The position numbers and the translations under genes were made by a program. The notes under the pieces are model-generated. The model searched no databases and was not told the DNA's origin. It was given only the letters and a program-made list of their open reading frames with translations. From NCBI GenBank assembly GCA_018971525.1, contig JAGXAR010000004.1, positions 1 through 64,000 on the forward strand: a stretch of DNA of 64,000 nt, in the 5' to 3' direction. This DNA comes from Nitrospirota bacterium. GTDB lineage: Bacteria > Nitrospirota > Nitrospiria > Nitrospirales > Nitrospiraceae. Below, in pieces: positions 1 to 8,468 of the stretch. Within the stretch, counting starts at the first letter, position 1. Each line of letters opens with the position of its first letter.

Positions 1-60
1 GAGGGAGCGAATGATAGCAGGCTTGTCGGTGTTTGATTGGAGGAATGTGTCCACGATCAG

Positions 61-94
61 ATGACCAAGGTAGCGCAGTGGGCACCTTGGTCAT
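61..94. repeat. Perfect 11-bp inverted repeat upstream of the first gene
   Basis: ATGACCAAGGT at 61-71 is the exact reverse complement of ACCTTGGTCAT at 84-94, with a 12-nt loop. It ends 28 nt before the chosen start of the glycosyltransferase-P450 gene. No T-run follows, so an intrinsic terminator is unlikely. An operator or a 5' leader hairpin is possible. What lies upstream is cut off by the window edge. Confidence 0.6.
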
Positions 95-122
95 TCGGCG
101 AAACGCCCCGAAGAGTTATCTG

Positions 123-2705
123 ATGCGCTTTTGTATGGTGACCACATTCTATCCCCCTTACCATTTTGGCGGGGATGCTACGTTTGTTCAGGCACTGGCT
201 CGCGCATTGGTCTCGGAGGGACACCATGTCGAAGTAGTGCACTGCGAAGATGCCTACCGCCTGCGAGGCACGGAACAGCCGGTTGTCCAGGTCGAGCAGG
301 ACGGGGTTGTGGTGCATCGCCTGCGCAGTCCCTTCGGGAAGCTGTCTCCGCTGATCACTCAACAGACAGGCAAGCCGGGAGTAAAAGCGACACAACTCCG
401 AACTGTGCTCGACCGTGATTTCGATGTGGTCAACTTTCACAACATCTCCTTGATCGGAGGACCCGGTGTCCTTCAGATGAGCCGAGCATCTGTGACGCTG
501 TATACCTTGCACGAACATTGGCTGCTCTGTCCGACACATATCTTTTGGAAGAATCAAACTCAGGCTTGCGATCGCCCGGAGTGCTTCAGTTGTTGTATTC
601 GCTCAGGTGTTCCTCCCCAATTGTGGCGACATACGAACTTGATTCAACGCTGTCTGGCTCATGTGGACGCACTCTTAGCCCCAAGCGAATACACGGCACA
701 ACAGCACCGCGCCGCGGGGTTGACCACGCCGATCCATGTCTTACCGACGTTCTCCAGCCTGGAGCCGGGACCTCAAATACGTCGTGTTTCTGGAAAACGT
801 CCGCGCTTTTTATTTGTCGGCCGATTAACGGCCTCCAAGGGAATCGGCATTCTTCTAGAGGAGTTCGCGCGATTGCCGGAATTCGATCTGCATGTCATAG
901 GAGACGGAGACTTGCGGCAAACGATTCAAAGACAGTACGCCGGGCACAGCCATATTCGTTTCCTGGGCTCGATTCCTCAACCTCAACTGGTAGGCGCATA
1001 TCAGAGTGCAACCGCCTTGATCCTCCCGTCGCTGGCGCCGGAAGTGTTCCCGTTGACCGTGCTCGAAGCGCTGGCCTGTGGAACTCCGGTAGTGGTGCAT
1101 GACGCAGGCGGGAACCGTGAAGCGGTCGAAAAAACCGGTGGTGGATTTGTGTATCGATCGGGAGAGGAACTCAGGCAGATTCTCTCCGCGCTTGCGCAGG
1201 ACAGCACCTTACAAGAGACACTCGCACAACGGGCGCGAATCGGGTACGAGCAATTCTATTCTCGAGAACACTATATGGTTCGCTATCTCGGCCTCATAGA
1301 CACCATCAAAAAAAGAAGGGTGTGGCGGTGGGGACATGAAGGGGGTCATCTGAAGATGAGTAGTGGCTGCAAGACAGATTCCATGGCTCGAGGACCGGCT
1401 GGCTATCCTCTCGTGGGACATCTGCCGGCATTCTTGTACGACAAGCTGGGTTTTCTTTCGCGATGTGCAGCCACCTATGGCGATGTGATCAAGCTGAGAA
1501 TCGGGGAGCCGACGTTCCTGTTAAACAATCCGGAAGACATCAAACATATCTTGGTAGTGAACCCGGACAACTATGTCAAATCACCACGAATGACGAGCCC
1601 GCGAGGCAAGCAATTATCAGGAGCAGGCCTACTGACCAGCGTGGGAGCAGCCCATCTCAGACAGCGGAGAATGATGCAGCCGGTGTTCTACCGGAAGACC
1701 GTGGAGTCCTTTTCGAAGACCATTACGGAGGGCATTGGAGAGATGCTGGCTCGGTGGACCGACGGGATGGAGCTAGACCTCGGTCACGAGATGATGGGAT
1801 TGGTTCAGCGGAACATCGTCAAGACCGTGCTGGGATCGGATGCTGATCGTGAAATGCCAGAGTTGCTGGATGCCATCACCATCAGGCGGCTTTACATGGA
1901 GCACGTGTTCTTTTCCCCGTTTCCGGAATGGATGCCGAGTCGAATCGGTTGGAGGTATCGCATGGCGATGCGACGCATAGATGGCGTCGTGTATCGAGCG
2001 ATTCATGCGCGACGCACGCATCCCACAGACAACGAAGACCTGCTCTCGTTGCTGCTCCGAGCAAAATATGACGATGGAACCGGCATGACGGATCAACAGG
2101 TCCGCGATGAGGCCGTGACGCTCGTCATTACGGGGTATGAGACGATTGGAGAGGCGTTGACGTGGACCTCGTATCTCTTGTCCCAACATCCAGATGTTGA
2201 AGCCAAATTCTTCGCGGAGGTGGATGAGGTTCTTGGTGGCCTAGTTCCATCTGCTGACGATCTTCCGAGACTGGGCTATTCCGGGATGGTACTCGCCGAA
2301 TCGATGCGGTTGTTTCCTCCCACCTGGATCTTCGTCCGGATCGCGCAGCAAGACGATAAACTGCCGAGCGGCGCCACAATCCCTGCGGGATCAAAAATCT
2401 ATCTGTGCCCCTATGTGATGCAGCGAAATCCCCGGTACTTTCATGACCCAGAGCGGTTTGACCCTGAACGATTCAGCGAGTCTGCAAAGAAGAGTCGGCC
2501 GCAATTCTCCTATTTTCCGTTTGGCGGAGGAGCACGCGTCTGTATCGGGGAGCATTTTGCCAAGATGGAAGGCGTCTTGGTCTTGGCCTCCATTGCGCAG
2601 CGGTTCAGATTGTCGCTGGTTCCAGGGCAGACAATCGTGCCGGAGCCGAAGATGACTTTGCGACCGAAAGCCCGGATTCACATGCGAGTCGAGCCGCGCG
2701 GATGA
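123..2705 (+). CDS. GT4 glycosyltransferase fused in frame to a cytochrome P450
   Basis: An 860-residue two-domain protein. Residues 1-400 form a GT-B, family GT4 transferase: a GGD loop near residue 16, FVGRLTASKG at the start of the nucleotide-sugar half, and an E-x7-E motif (EVFPLTVLE) near 307. Residues 412-860 form a cytochrome P450: ITGYET I-helix motif, ExxR (ESMR), and the haem loop FGGGARVCIG with Cys807 as thiolate ligand. By family, the first half transfers a sugar from an NDP- or UDP-sugar and the second hydroxylates or otherwise oxidises a substrate. The first plausible start is ATG 123, since the residues before it have no GT4 character. The join contains a seven-A run (1308-1314) and an internal ATG at 1356 preceded by AAGGGGGT, so the P450 may also be made alone. 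Both other frames reach a stop by 1353. Substrates are unknown. Confidence 0.85.
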   Translation: MRFCMVTTFYPPYHFGGDATFVQALARALVSEGHHVEVVHCEDAYRLRGTEQPVVQVEQDGVVVHRLRSPFGKLSPLITQQTGKPGVKATQLRTVLDRDFDVVNFHNISLIGGPGVLQMSRASVTLYTLHEHWLLCPTHIFWKNQTQACDRPECFSCCIRSGVPPQLWRHTNLIQRCLAHVDALLAPSEYTAQQHRAAGLTTPIHVLPTFSSLEPGPQIRRVSGKRPRFLFVGRLTASKGIGILLEEFARLPEFDLHVIGDGDLRQTIQRQYAGHSHIRFLGSIPQPQLVGAYQSATALILPSLAPEVFPLTVLEALACGTPVVVHDAGGNREAVEKTGGGFVYRSGEELRQILSALAQDSTLQETLAQRARIGYEQFYSREHYMVRYLGLIDTIKKRRVWRWGHEGGHLKMSSGCKTDSMARGPAGYPLVGHLPAFLYDKLGFLSRCAATYGDVIKLRIGEPTFLLNNPEDIKHILVVNPDNYVKSPRMTSPRGKQLSGAGLLTSVGAAHLRQRRMMQPVFYRKTVESFSKTITEGIGEMLARWTDGMELDLGHEMMGLVQRNIVKTVLGSDADREMPELLDAITIRRLYMEHVFFSPFPEWMPSRIGWRYRMAMRRIDGVVYRAIHARRTHPTDNEDLLSLLLRAKYDDGTGMTDQQVRDEAVTLVITGYETIGEALTWTSYLLSQHPDVEAKFFAEVDEVLGGLVPSADDLPRLGYSGMVLAESMRLFPPTWIFVRIAQQDDKLPSGATIPAGSKIYLCPYVMQRNPRYFHDPERFDPERFSESAKKSRPQFSYFPFGGGARVCIGEHFAKMEGVLVLASIAQRFRLSLVPGQTIVPEPKMTLRPKARIHMRVEPRG

Positions 2706-2816
2706 CTGTGCTAAGACCTGGAGGCATTCGCGGAGGGCGGCGATCTCGTACATGGCGGTGCTTCGAGGTTTGGAGAGTTGCCTTTATTCAGAGGTTTCAA
2801 CGGCGGAGTGAGTACC

Positions 2817-3935
2817 ATGGGTGAACGCATTCCGGTGATTCTGTGCATCGACGTCGAGCCTGATCCCCGCCGTCCCGACCCCACGAAGGCCGTGCCGTGG
2901 CGCGGCTTCGAACGACTCTATCCGTACCTGCAAGAGCTCCGCCCACAGATGGCGGACGCGACAGGAGAGGTGGCTCGGCTGAACTGGTTCTGGCGCGTGG
3001 ATCCCCAGGTCGAGACGGTATACGGGTCCGCGGAGTGGGCGCTGAGGCGATACGAAGCGGAGGTCGCGGAGACGGTCATGGAGGGCGACGAGCATGGAGT
3101 GCATCCTCATGCCTGGCGATGGGATGTAGCTCTTCACGGATGGGTGCCTGATTACGGGAACCCCTCGTGGGTGGAGCATTGTGTGGTCAAGTCCTTTATG
3201 GCATTCCGGTCTGTGTTCGGGAAGGCGTGTGAATCAGTAAGGATAGGGGATCGATATTTCGATGATCGGGTGCGGGGGACGCTGGAGCGGCTGGGGTGCC
3301 GGTTCGATTTGACGGTTGAGCCGGGGGAGAAGCCGATAAGGGCGCTGGCAGTCAGAGAAGGGTACACAGGATCGGTTCCGGATTATCGGTCGGTGGAGAT
3401 GGGACCCTACCGGCCGCGGGTTGAATATTTTCGAGAGCGGGACGAGGATCGGTCGGAAGGGCTGTGGATCATTCCCTTAACGTCGGGTGTGATGTCGGAG
3501 CGGGGACTGAGATGGCGACGGTATCTGAGGAGACAGTGGAGTTCAATGGGGCCGATCCCGACGGGATATGGAACGCTGCGGTTGTGGGAGCCGCCGGAGC
3601 TTGTGCAGCCGGCGATCGAGGAGACGTTGGAGAGATTGGAGCGGCCGTACCTCGTGTTCGCGATCCGTTCGGATGTGCTCTTGAACCCATGGTGGGGCGG
3701 GAACTGCCGTAAGAATCTGGAGTCGCTGCTGCGGCGAGCCCGGTCGCGAAGGCTTGTGTTTTGCACTCCACGCGATTTGCTTCCTATGCTGGGATTGCCG
3801 GCTGAGCGCTTGGTCGCGACTGCTCTTGACGGGGCGTTGCAACCCTCGATCCAGCATCCTCGCTTGGCCGTCCCCACAGGCGCGAGCCTGCCCGTCCTGC
3901 CGCATGGGATTGGACAGTCCGCCAGGCCCGAGTAG
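2817..3935 (+). CDS. NodB-like polysaccharide deacetylase family protein (probable)
   Basis: A 372-residue protein with no signal peptide or membrane segment. The N-terminus reads VILCIDVEPDPR, resembling the Asp-containing first motif of NodB/PuuE-type carbohydrate deacetylases. DEHGVHPHAWRW near residue 105 looks like a His-rich metal site. The start is ATG 2817, with GGAG nine bases upstream; an upstream in-frame start at 2778 lacks a ribosome site. It lies between glycosyltransferases, so removal of acyl groups from a glycan or lipid-linked sugar fits. Similarity beyond the two motifs is weak, and another TIM-barrel hydrolase of the locus cannot be excluded. Confidence 0.6.
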   Translation: MGERIPVILCIDVEPDPRRPDPTKAVPWRGFERLYPYLQELRPQMADATGEVARLNWFWRVDPQVETVYGSAEWALRRYEAEVAETVMEGDEHGVHPHAWRWDVALHGWVPDYGNPSWVEHCVVKSFMAFRSVFGKACESVRIGDRYFDDRVRGTLERLGCRFDLTVEPGEKPIRALAVREGYTGSVPDYRSVEMGPYRPRVEYFRERDEDRSEGLWIIPLTSGVMSERGLRWRRYLRRQWSSMGPIPTGYGTLRLWEPPELVQPAIEETLERLERPYLVFAIRSDVLLNPWWGGNCRKNLESLLRRARSRRLVFCTPRDLLPMLGLPAERLVATALDGALQPSIQHPRLAVPTGASLPVLPHGIGQSARPE

Positions 3936-3944
3936 CAGAGAAGA

Positions 3945-4892
3945 ATGGAACGTGTTGCACCTCTTGTCTCTGTGGTCATTCCTACTCGGAATAAGCCACC
4001 CTTAGTCGTTCGGGCAGTCCGTAGCGCCCTGCGTCAAACTCTAGATGCCATTGAAGTCATCGTAGTCGTAGACGGTTCCGATGAGGCGACAGTTCAGGCT
4101 CTTGGTCCAATAGGGGATTCCAGATTAATCGTCAAGCCGCTGTCTCGCAATCTCGGACCTGCAGAGGCTCGCAACGCGGGAGTCGAAGCAGCGCGAGGCC
4201 GATGGATCGCCTTTCTCGACCACGACGACGAATGGCTTCCAAACAAGCTCGACCTCCAGTTATGCACTGCCCGGCAGTCGACATTCCGACATCCCATTAT
4301 CTCGTGCCGTTTCATCAAGCGAAGCGAGACGACCGATGTCGTGTTGCCCAGGAGATTGCCGGCGTCCGGTGAGCTCATGAGTGAATACCTGTTCCGCCGC
4401 ACACGTCTCTTCGGAGGAGAAGGACTCGTGCAAACATCCACGATCTTTACGGCCAAGGAGTTGTTGCAGAAAGTCCCGTTTCGAACCGAGTCACGAAGGC
4501 ATGACGACATCGACTGGCTCTTCCGGGCCAGCAGGCGTGACGATACCGTCGTACAATTTGTGACTGCTTCTGAGCCGCTCGCTATTTGGCACAGAGAAGA
4601 GCATCTCCAGACGATCAGCAGCCAGAAGGACTGGCGTTTTTCTCTCTCATGGATTCAGCAGAATCGGTACTTGGTGACTCCTCGCGCATACGCCTCATTC
4701 CTCTTAACGTGGCTAAGCGCCAATGCGATTGAGCAAGGGGACCGATCGGCGTTCTGGCTGCTGGTCAAGGATGCGTATCGACATGGCGCCCCGAGCGCTC
4801 TTGATGTGTGTGTGTTCGTCGGTATCTGGCTGATCCCTCAAGGGCTGCGGCGGTGGTTTGCGAGCTGCTTGTCGGCTGCGAGGGGCAGGTGA
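3945..4892 (+). CDS. GT2 family glycosyltransferase
   Basis: A 315-residue GT-A fold transferase. VSVVIPTRNKP at the N-terminus starts the nucleotide-binding Rossmann half, VVDGSDE follows near residue 43, and FLDHDDEW near 90 is the DxD-type metal and nucleotide-sugar site. The C-terminal part ends with a hydrophobic stretch (CVFVGIWLI) that may associate with the membrane. It begins 9 nt after the deacetylase-like gene and is probably cotranscribed with it. Donor and acceptor sugars cannot be told from the sequence. Confidence 0.88.
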   Translation: MERVAPLVSVVIPTRNKPPLVVRAVRSALRQTLDAIEVIVVVDGSDEATVQALGPIGDSRLIVKPLSRNLGPAEARNAGVEAARGRWIAFLDHDDEWLPNKLDLQLCTARQSTFRHPIISCRFIKRSETTDVVLPRRLPASGELMSEYLFRRTRLFGGEGLVQTSTIFTAKELLQKVPFRTESRRHDDIDWLFRASRRDDTVVQFVTASEPLAIWHREEHLQTISSQKDWRFSLSWIQQNRYLVTPRAYASFLLTWLSANAIEQGDRSAFWLLVKDAYRHGAPSALDVCVFVGIWLIPQGLRRWFASCLSAARGR

Positions 4893-4951
4893 GCGCGTCT
4901 TTTAAAGGAAGATCAAAGACAAACGAATATGAATATGATTGAGGGGAAATT

Positions 4952-5077
4952 GTGACGTTTCGTCAACTCTTGAAGCGAGGTTTCCAGGTCGATGCCAAGA
5001 CACGAGCTCGATTCGACGTGGGTATTCGCGACCTGTTTTTCGCCCGAGGCGGCTACGATATCGAGAGATGTGACTGA
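4952..5077 (+). CDS. Small ORF of 41 residues, unrecognised, possibly a gene remnant
   Basis: GTG 4952 to TGA 5077. The ribosome site GAGGGG lies six bases before the GTG. The peptide starts VTFRQLLKRG and ends YDIERCD, charged and soluble, with a phrase (RARFDVGIRDLFFARGG) that reads like an internal helix of a larger enzyme. I do not recognise the family. It sits at the edge of a decayed spacer, so it may be the surviving start of a truncated gene rather than a functional small protein. Confidence 0.35.
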   Translation: MTFRQLLKRGFQVDAKTRARFDVGIRDLFFARGGYDIERCD

Positions 5078-5120
5078 GTGGAGCACAGCAGGATCAAGAA
5101 GCCATGATCGGCGTGAGTGA

Positions 5121-5231
5121 TCAGCGCAGGGCTTGTTGGGCCGGTTTCGTCAGCCGCTCGGCCGCCAGCACGACGGCAAGCATCGGGAAGGGAAGGAGGC
5201 TGAAGAGCATGATGAACATCAGCAAGGACAT
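5121..5231 (-). CDS. 36-residue predicted membrane small protein
   Basis: A minus-strand ORF from ATG 5231 to TGA 5121. An AAAAGGAG ribosome site sits seven bases before the ATG. The peptide is MSLLMFIMLF followed by SLLPFPMLAVVLAAERLTKP and a short polar tail: one hydrophobic helix of about 24 residues and a basic C-terminus. It is antisense to its neighbours and below the usual annotation size limit. No family is recognised; candidates are a small membrane regulator or a type I toxin-like peptide. The support is the ribosome site together with the clean hydrophobic-then-polar layout. Confidence 0.5.
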   Translation of the reverse strand: MSLLMFIMLFSLLPFPMLAVVLAAERLTKPAQQALR

Positions 5232-5919
5232 GGCCGATCTCCTTTTCAGTGGCAATTGCTACGAATGACTTGCAATGGTAAGACCAGCCGGATAACCAGA
5301 AAGAAGGGTGCGATAGAACTCATTGATTCGCAGAGGGAGTTCTGTAGGCTGCGTATCGGGGTTGGAGAAGAAGCGGTTGGTGCGGGAATTCGACCAAAAA
5401 ACGGCCGCAAAAGGCGGCTTGTTGCCAAGAATTTCATCCATCGTTCGAGGGGCGGAAACGGGCGGGCCGGTCACCCTCTCTGTACTTGCCGAACACCCAC
5501 AATCAGATAGATGTCAGTTACAGGGCTTGTGGACAGATATATATTGAGCGAGACGACGGACTCTGCTCGAGCCTTCGTTCCTGTGCGGGACCGTGCCGCC
5601 GAATATGGATTCAGAAGAGGCTGCCGTTGGGAGGAAAGCCTCTGTTTCTGACCTAGGTAAGGGATCTCTGGAGCACGATGTCGCGTTCAGCCAATTGAAG
5701 AGCCTCCTGCCTGCAAGATTGTCCACGTTCTCAATATTTTCTGACTTTCTCCCCGAAGATTGACGAAAAGAACCCTCGAGACCCCCCTCGTTATGTGGGT
5801 TGTGGTCATGAGACAGGATCGGCATGATGCTCTGTATTCTCAAGGATTTGGGATCGGATTCACGACGCAAGCTGTACAAGAAATTCTGTTGAGCAGAGAA
5901 GAGCGCGACGAAGGTCTAT
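5232..5919. other. Decayed spacer without a convincing gene
   Basis: Open frames on both strands are short, lack ribosome sites and show no family motif. The minus-strand frame 5259-5474 ends 27 nt before the small membrane ORF, but its GTG start is fused to the purine run. The surroundings (a broken epimerase just downstream, a 41-residue ORF just upstream) suggest remains of deleted polysaccharide genes. Confidence 0.5.
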
Positions 5920-6126
5920 ATGACAGGGGCTACGGAGCTACTTCGTAGAAAACGTGATCAGTCGGGGATAGGCGTTAGTGCCCTCGTGAGGTCGACGTAT
6001 CACGCCTCTCGTCTCGAGGGTCTGGGGATAGATGTCGTACGTGGTCACTTATCGGACAAGATCATGACTATTACCAAAGCCCAACAAGTCCAGGGGTTTG
6101 CGCCCAGGATTTCCCTCTCGGACTGA
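5920..6126 (+). pseudogene. Broken NAD-dependent epimerase/dehydratase fragment
   Basis: The frame starts MTGATELLRRK and continues VSALVRST, SRLEGLGIDVVRG and HLSD. This lines up with the first 50 residues of the intact epimerases at 8469 and 10649 (TGATGFIGR, FVRPTT, ALGVEVVRGDLGD). The glycine-rich NAD loop is damaged (TGATELLRR in place of TGATGFIGR). Recognisable similarity stops near 6057, after which the frame runs into unrelated sequence and a stop. Only the Rossmann start survives, with no catalytic YxxxK. It is evidence that a third epimerase once stood here. Confidence 0.6.
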
Positions 6127-6213
6127 ATCAGCGACACCATCGCATGGCATTGCGAGAGAGGGGCGAATTGTGACGACGAGAGCGATCCGCACAGAGATAT
6201 GGAATGCGAGTTC

Positions 6214-7455
6214 ATGAAGATTCTCTTGGTCAACGATTATGGATCATCGATCGGCGGAGCCGAGGTAATGACGTTTGCCCTACGAGACGCGTTGCGGCAA
6301 CAAGGCCACGACGTGCGGTTATTTTCCAGCTCGGCGGGATCGTCTGTCGACTCGCGGAAGGCCGAGTATGAATGTTACGGCACGCTGTCAAGGTTTAGGA
6401 CGTTGTTGCAGACCCTCAACCCATGGGCCTATCTCCGATTGCGCCGTGTGCTAAAGGAGTTTCGGCCGGACGTGGTGCACGTTCGGATGTTTCTCACTCA
6501 GCTATCTCCCCTTATCCTCCCGCTTCTCAGCCATATCCCCGCCCTGTATCACGTCGTGTGGTATCGGCCAATTTGTCCCACCGGAACGAAACTCTTGCCG
6601 ACGGGATCGCCTTGTCGGGAGCCTGCGGGATTCGCCTGTTACCGGAATGGCTGTGTGCCATTGCGGGACTGGGGCCTCTTGCGGTTTCAGATGCGGCTAT
6701 GGAGAAAGTGGCGACACGTCTTTAACCGAGTCGTTGCTAATAGTCGCGCGGTACAAGAATGCCTGATAGCCGACGGCGTTGAACCGGTCGAGGTGATTTA
6801 TAACGGCGTTGCGGTAGAACCGGTCACGCGAGTGTTAGCCTCCAGGCCTGTTGCGGTATTTGCCGGTCGACTGGCCACGGAGAAGGGCGTCGACGTGTTG
6901 CTCCAGGCGTTCGCGATGGTCACACGGGGACTCCCTGAGGCACGTCTCATCATTGCGGGCGATGGGCCTGAACGTGCAAAGCTGGTCGAATTGACTGAGA
7001 AGCTGGAACTCACCGCGAAAGTAACGTTCCTCGGTCATGTCGCCAAGGGAGAGATGGAGATCAGGTTTGCCCAGGCTTGGGTGCAGGTGGTGCCGTCTCG
7101 ATGGGCAGAGCCGTTTGGGTTGGTGGCAATTGAAGCCATGATGCGAGGAACTGCTGTGGTCGCCAGTTCGATGGGTGGGTTAGGCGAGATTGTAGAACAC
7201 GGGGGAACGGGGTTCTTGGTTCCACCGAACGATCCTCAATCATTGGCCGAGAAGCTGATGGAAGTGCTGCGCGATCGAATGAAGGCGGAAGCGATGGGGG
7301 AATCAGGACGGCATATTGCCGAAGCGCGGTTTAGTTTGGCTCGTCAATGTCACCAATTCTTGTCCATCTATCAGCAAATGTTGTCGGGAACATCGGTCGC
7401 CTTTCCTGTTAAGGAAGGAATGCCGAGGCAGGCATTAGGGAGAAACGGGCTATGA
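6214..7455 (+). CDS. GT4 family glycosyltransferase
   Basis: A 413-residue GT-B transferase. MKILLVNDYGSSIGGAEV holds the N-terminal glycine loop. VFAGRLATEKGVDVLLQAF near residue 215 opens the C-terminal nucleotide-sugar domain. EPFGLVAIEAM near 298 is the E-x7-E motif. The start is ATG 6214 because the protein matches GT4 N-termini from there; ATG 6199 in the same frame is an alternative and neither has a strong ribosome site. The reaction is probably sugar transfer to a lipid-linked glycan at the inner membrane. The gene overlaps the next by four bases (ATGA), so translation is coupled. Confidence 0.88.
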   Translation: MKILLVNDYGSSIGGAEVMTFALRDALRQQGHDVRLFSSSAGSSVDSRKAEYECYGTLSRFRTLLQTLNPWAYLRLRRVLKEFRPDVVHVRMFLTQLSPLILPLLSHIPALYHVVWYRPICPTGTKLLPTGSPCREPAGFACYRNGCVPLRDWGLLRFQMRLWRKWRHVFNRVVANSRAVQECLIADGVEPVEVIYNGVAVEPVTRVLASRPVAVFAGRLATEKGVDVLLQAFAMVTRGLPEARLIIAGDGPERAKLVELTEKLELTAKVTFLGHVAKGEMEIRFAQAWVQVVPSRWAEPFGLVAIEAMMRGTAVVASSMGGLGEIVEHGGTGFLVPPNDPQSLAEKLMEVLRDRMKAEAMGESGRHIAEARFSLARQCHQFLSIYQQMLSGTSVAFPVKEGMPRQALGRNGL

Positions 7456-8453
7456 CTAAATCGCGGCCAGATAAGCCGGTCGTCTCCATTATCGTGGAAG
7501 GCTATAACGAATCCCGCGATCTCGGGAAGGCGGTCAACACGATCGAGGCGTTACAACGCCAAGATTTCCCGGCTCACCAGGTTGAGATCATCCTGATGGG
7601 AAGTGCAGCCCAGGTGAAAGAGTGGAGAGCACGATACGAGCAGAGCACGCCGTTTTGGGGGATTCAGCCTGTCGAAGCCGAAGGGCTTACGTATTTGCAA
7701 CTCAAGACCCGCGGAGCGAAGTTTGCGTCCGCAGAGATTCTGGCCTTCACCGACTCCGACGTCTATCCCCACCGCACATGGCTCTCATCGCTGGTGGACG
7801 GCATCCGCGGCGGCGGCGATGTGTCGATCGGTCTCAGCCTGTTCAAGAGCGCCGACAGTTGGGAGTGGAATCGTGCCACCCGATTGGCTGCGGCGTCCAT
7901 TACGTGGGGTTGGATCCTGGGAAAAGAACTCGATCCGGACAGAAAACTTCCGTATCCCGTCGGATTCATGGACCATAATTTCGGTCTTCGCGTCGAGACG
8001 TTCCGCCAACACCAATACACCGCCAAATTTGGGCGCTTGTGCGGAGCTCCACTCTTAACAAAGTCATTCCTCGACGGCGGAGCCAAACTCGTTTTGCAGC
8101 CCCGCCAGCGAGTCACCCACTATTTCTCATGGCTGTACTGGCTGAAATGCCTTCATTTCCGATACGGGTATGAGGTGTTTATGTTGCGGCGCGTGAACGA
8201 TCAGTACCCGAACCAATGGATCGCTCGAACTAAAATTTTCGAACCCGTGGTGACCATGATGTGGCATATCCTCCTGGACGTTCCACGGTGGTTCAGGGTC
8301 AGCCGCTCGCTGGACGTTCATCCGGTTCGACGGATCATGCTCCTGCCCTTGGTGGTTGCCATGTCATGTGTGGCGCGGTCGGCAGAGATGGCCGGAATGT
8401 ATTCAACCATGCTGGCGCCGAACGCGATGAGGCGGTGGGCGGAATCTGTCTGA
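7452..8453 (+). CDS. GT2 family glycosyltransferase
   Basis: A 333-residue GT-A protein. VVSIIVEGYNESRDLGKAV is the N-terminal nucleotide-binding strand and loop, and AFTDSDVYPHRTWL near residue 98 is the DxD region. The C-terminal third (after about residue 255) includes hydrophobic stretches such as IMLLPLVVAMSCV, suggesting membrane association. It is coupled to the upstream GT4 by an ATGA overlap. Spacing of the early motifs is that of rSAM/EPS-type GT2 enzymes, but donor and acceptor are not predictable. Confidence 0.82.
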   Translation: MTKSRPDKPVVSIIVEGYNESRDLGKAVNTIEALQRQDFPAHQVEIILMGSAAQVKEWRARYEQSTPFWGIQPVEAEGLTYLQLKTRGAKFASAEILAFTDSDVYPHRTWLSSLVDGIRGGGDVSIGLSLFKSADSWEWNRATRLAAASITWGWILGKELDPDRKLPYPVGFMDHNFGLRVETFRQHQYTAKFGRLCGAPLLTKSFLDGGAKLVLQPRQRVTHYFSWLYWLKCLHFRYGYEVFMLRRVNDQYPNQWIARTKIFEPVVTMMWHILLDVPRWFRVSRSLDVHPVRRIMLLPLVVAMSCVARSAEMAGMYSTMLAPNAMRRWAESV

Positions 8454-8468
8454 CAGGGAAGGCTCCGC

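Noticed and set aside
5259-5474. Minus-strand 71-codon frame next to the small membrane ORF
   Set aside because: Its GTG start directly abuts the purine run and the peptide has no recognisable features. It could be a remnant, but this is not supported.
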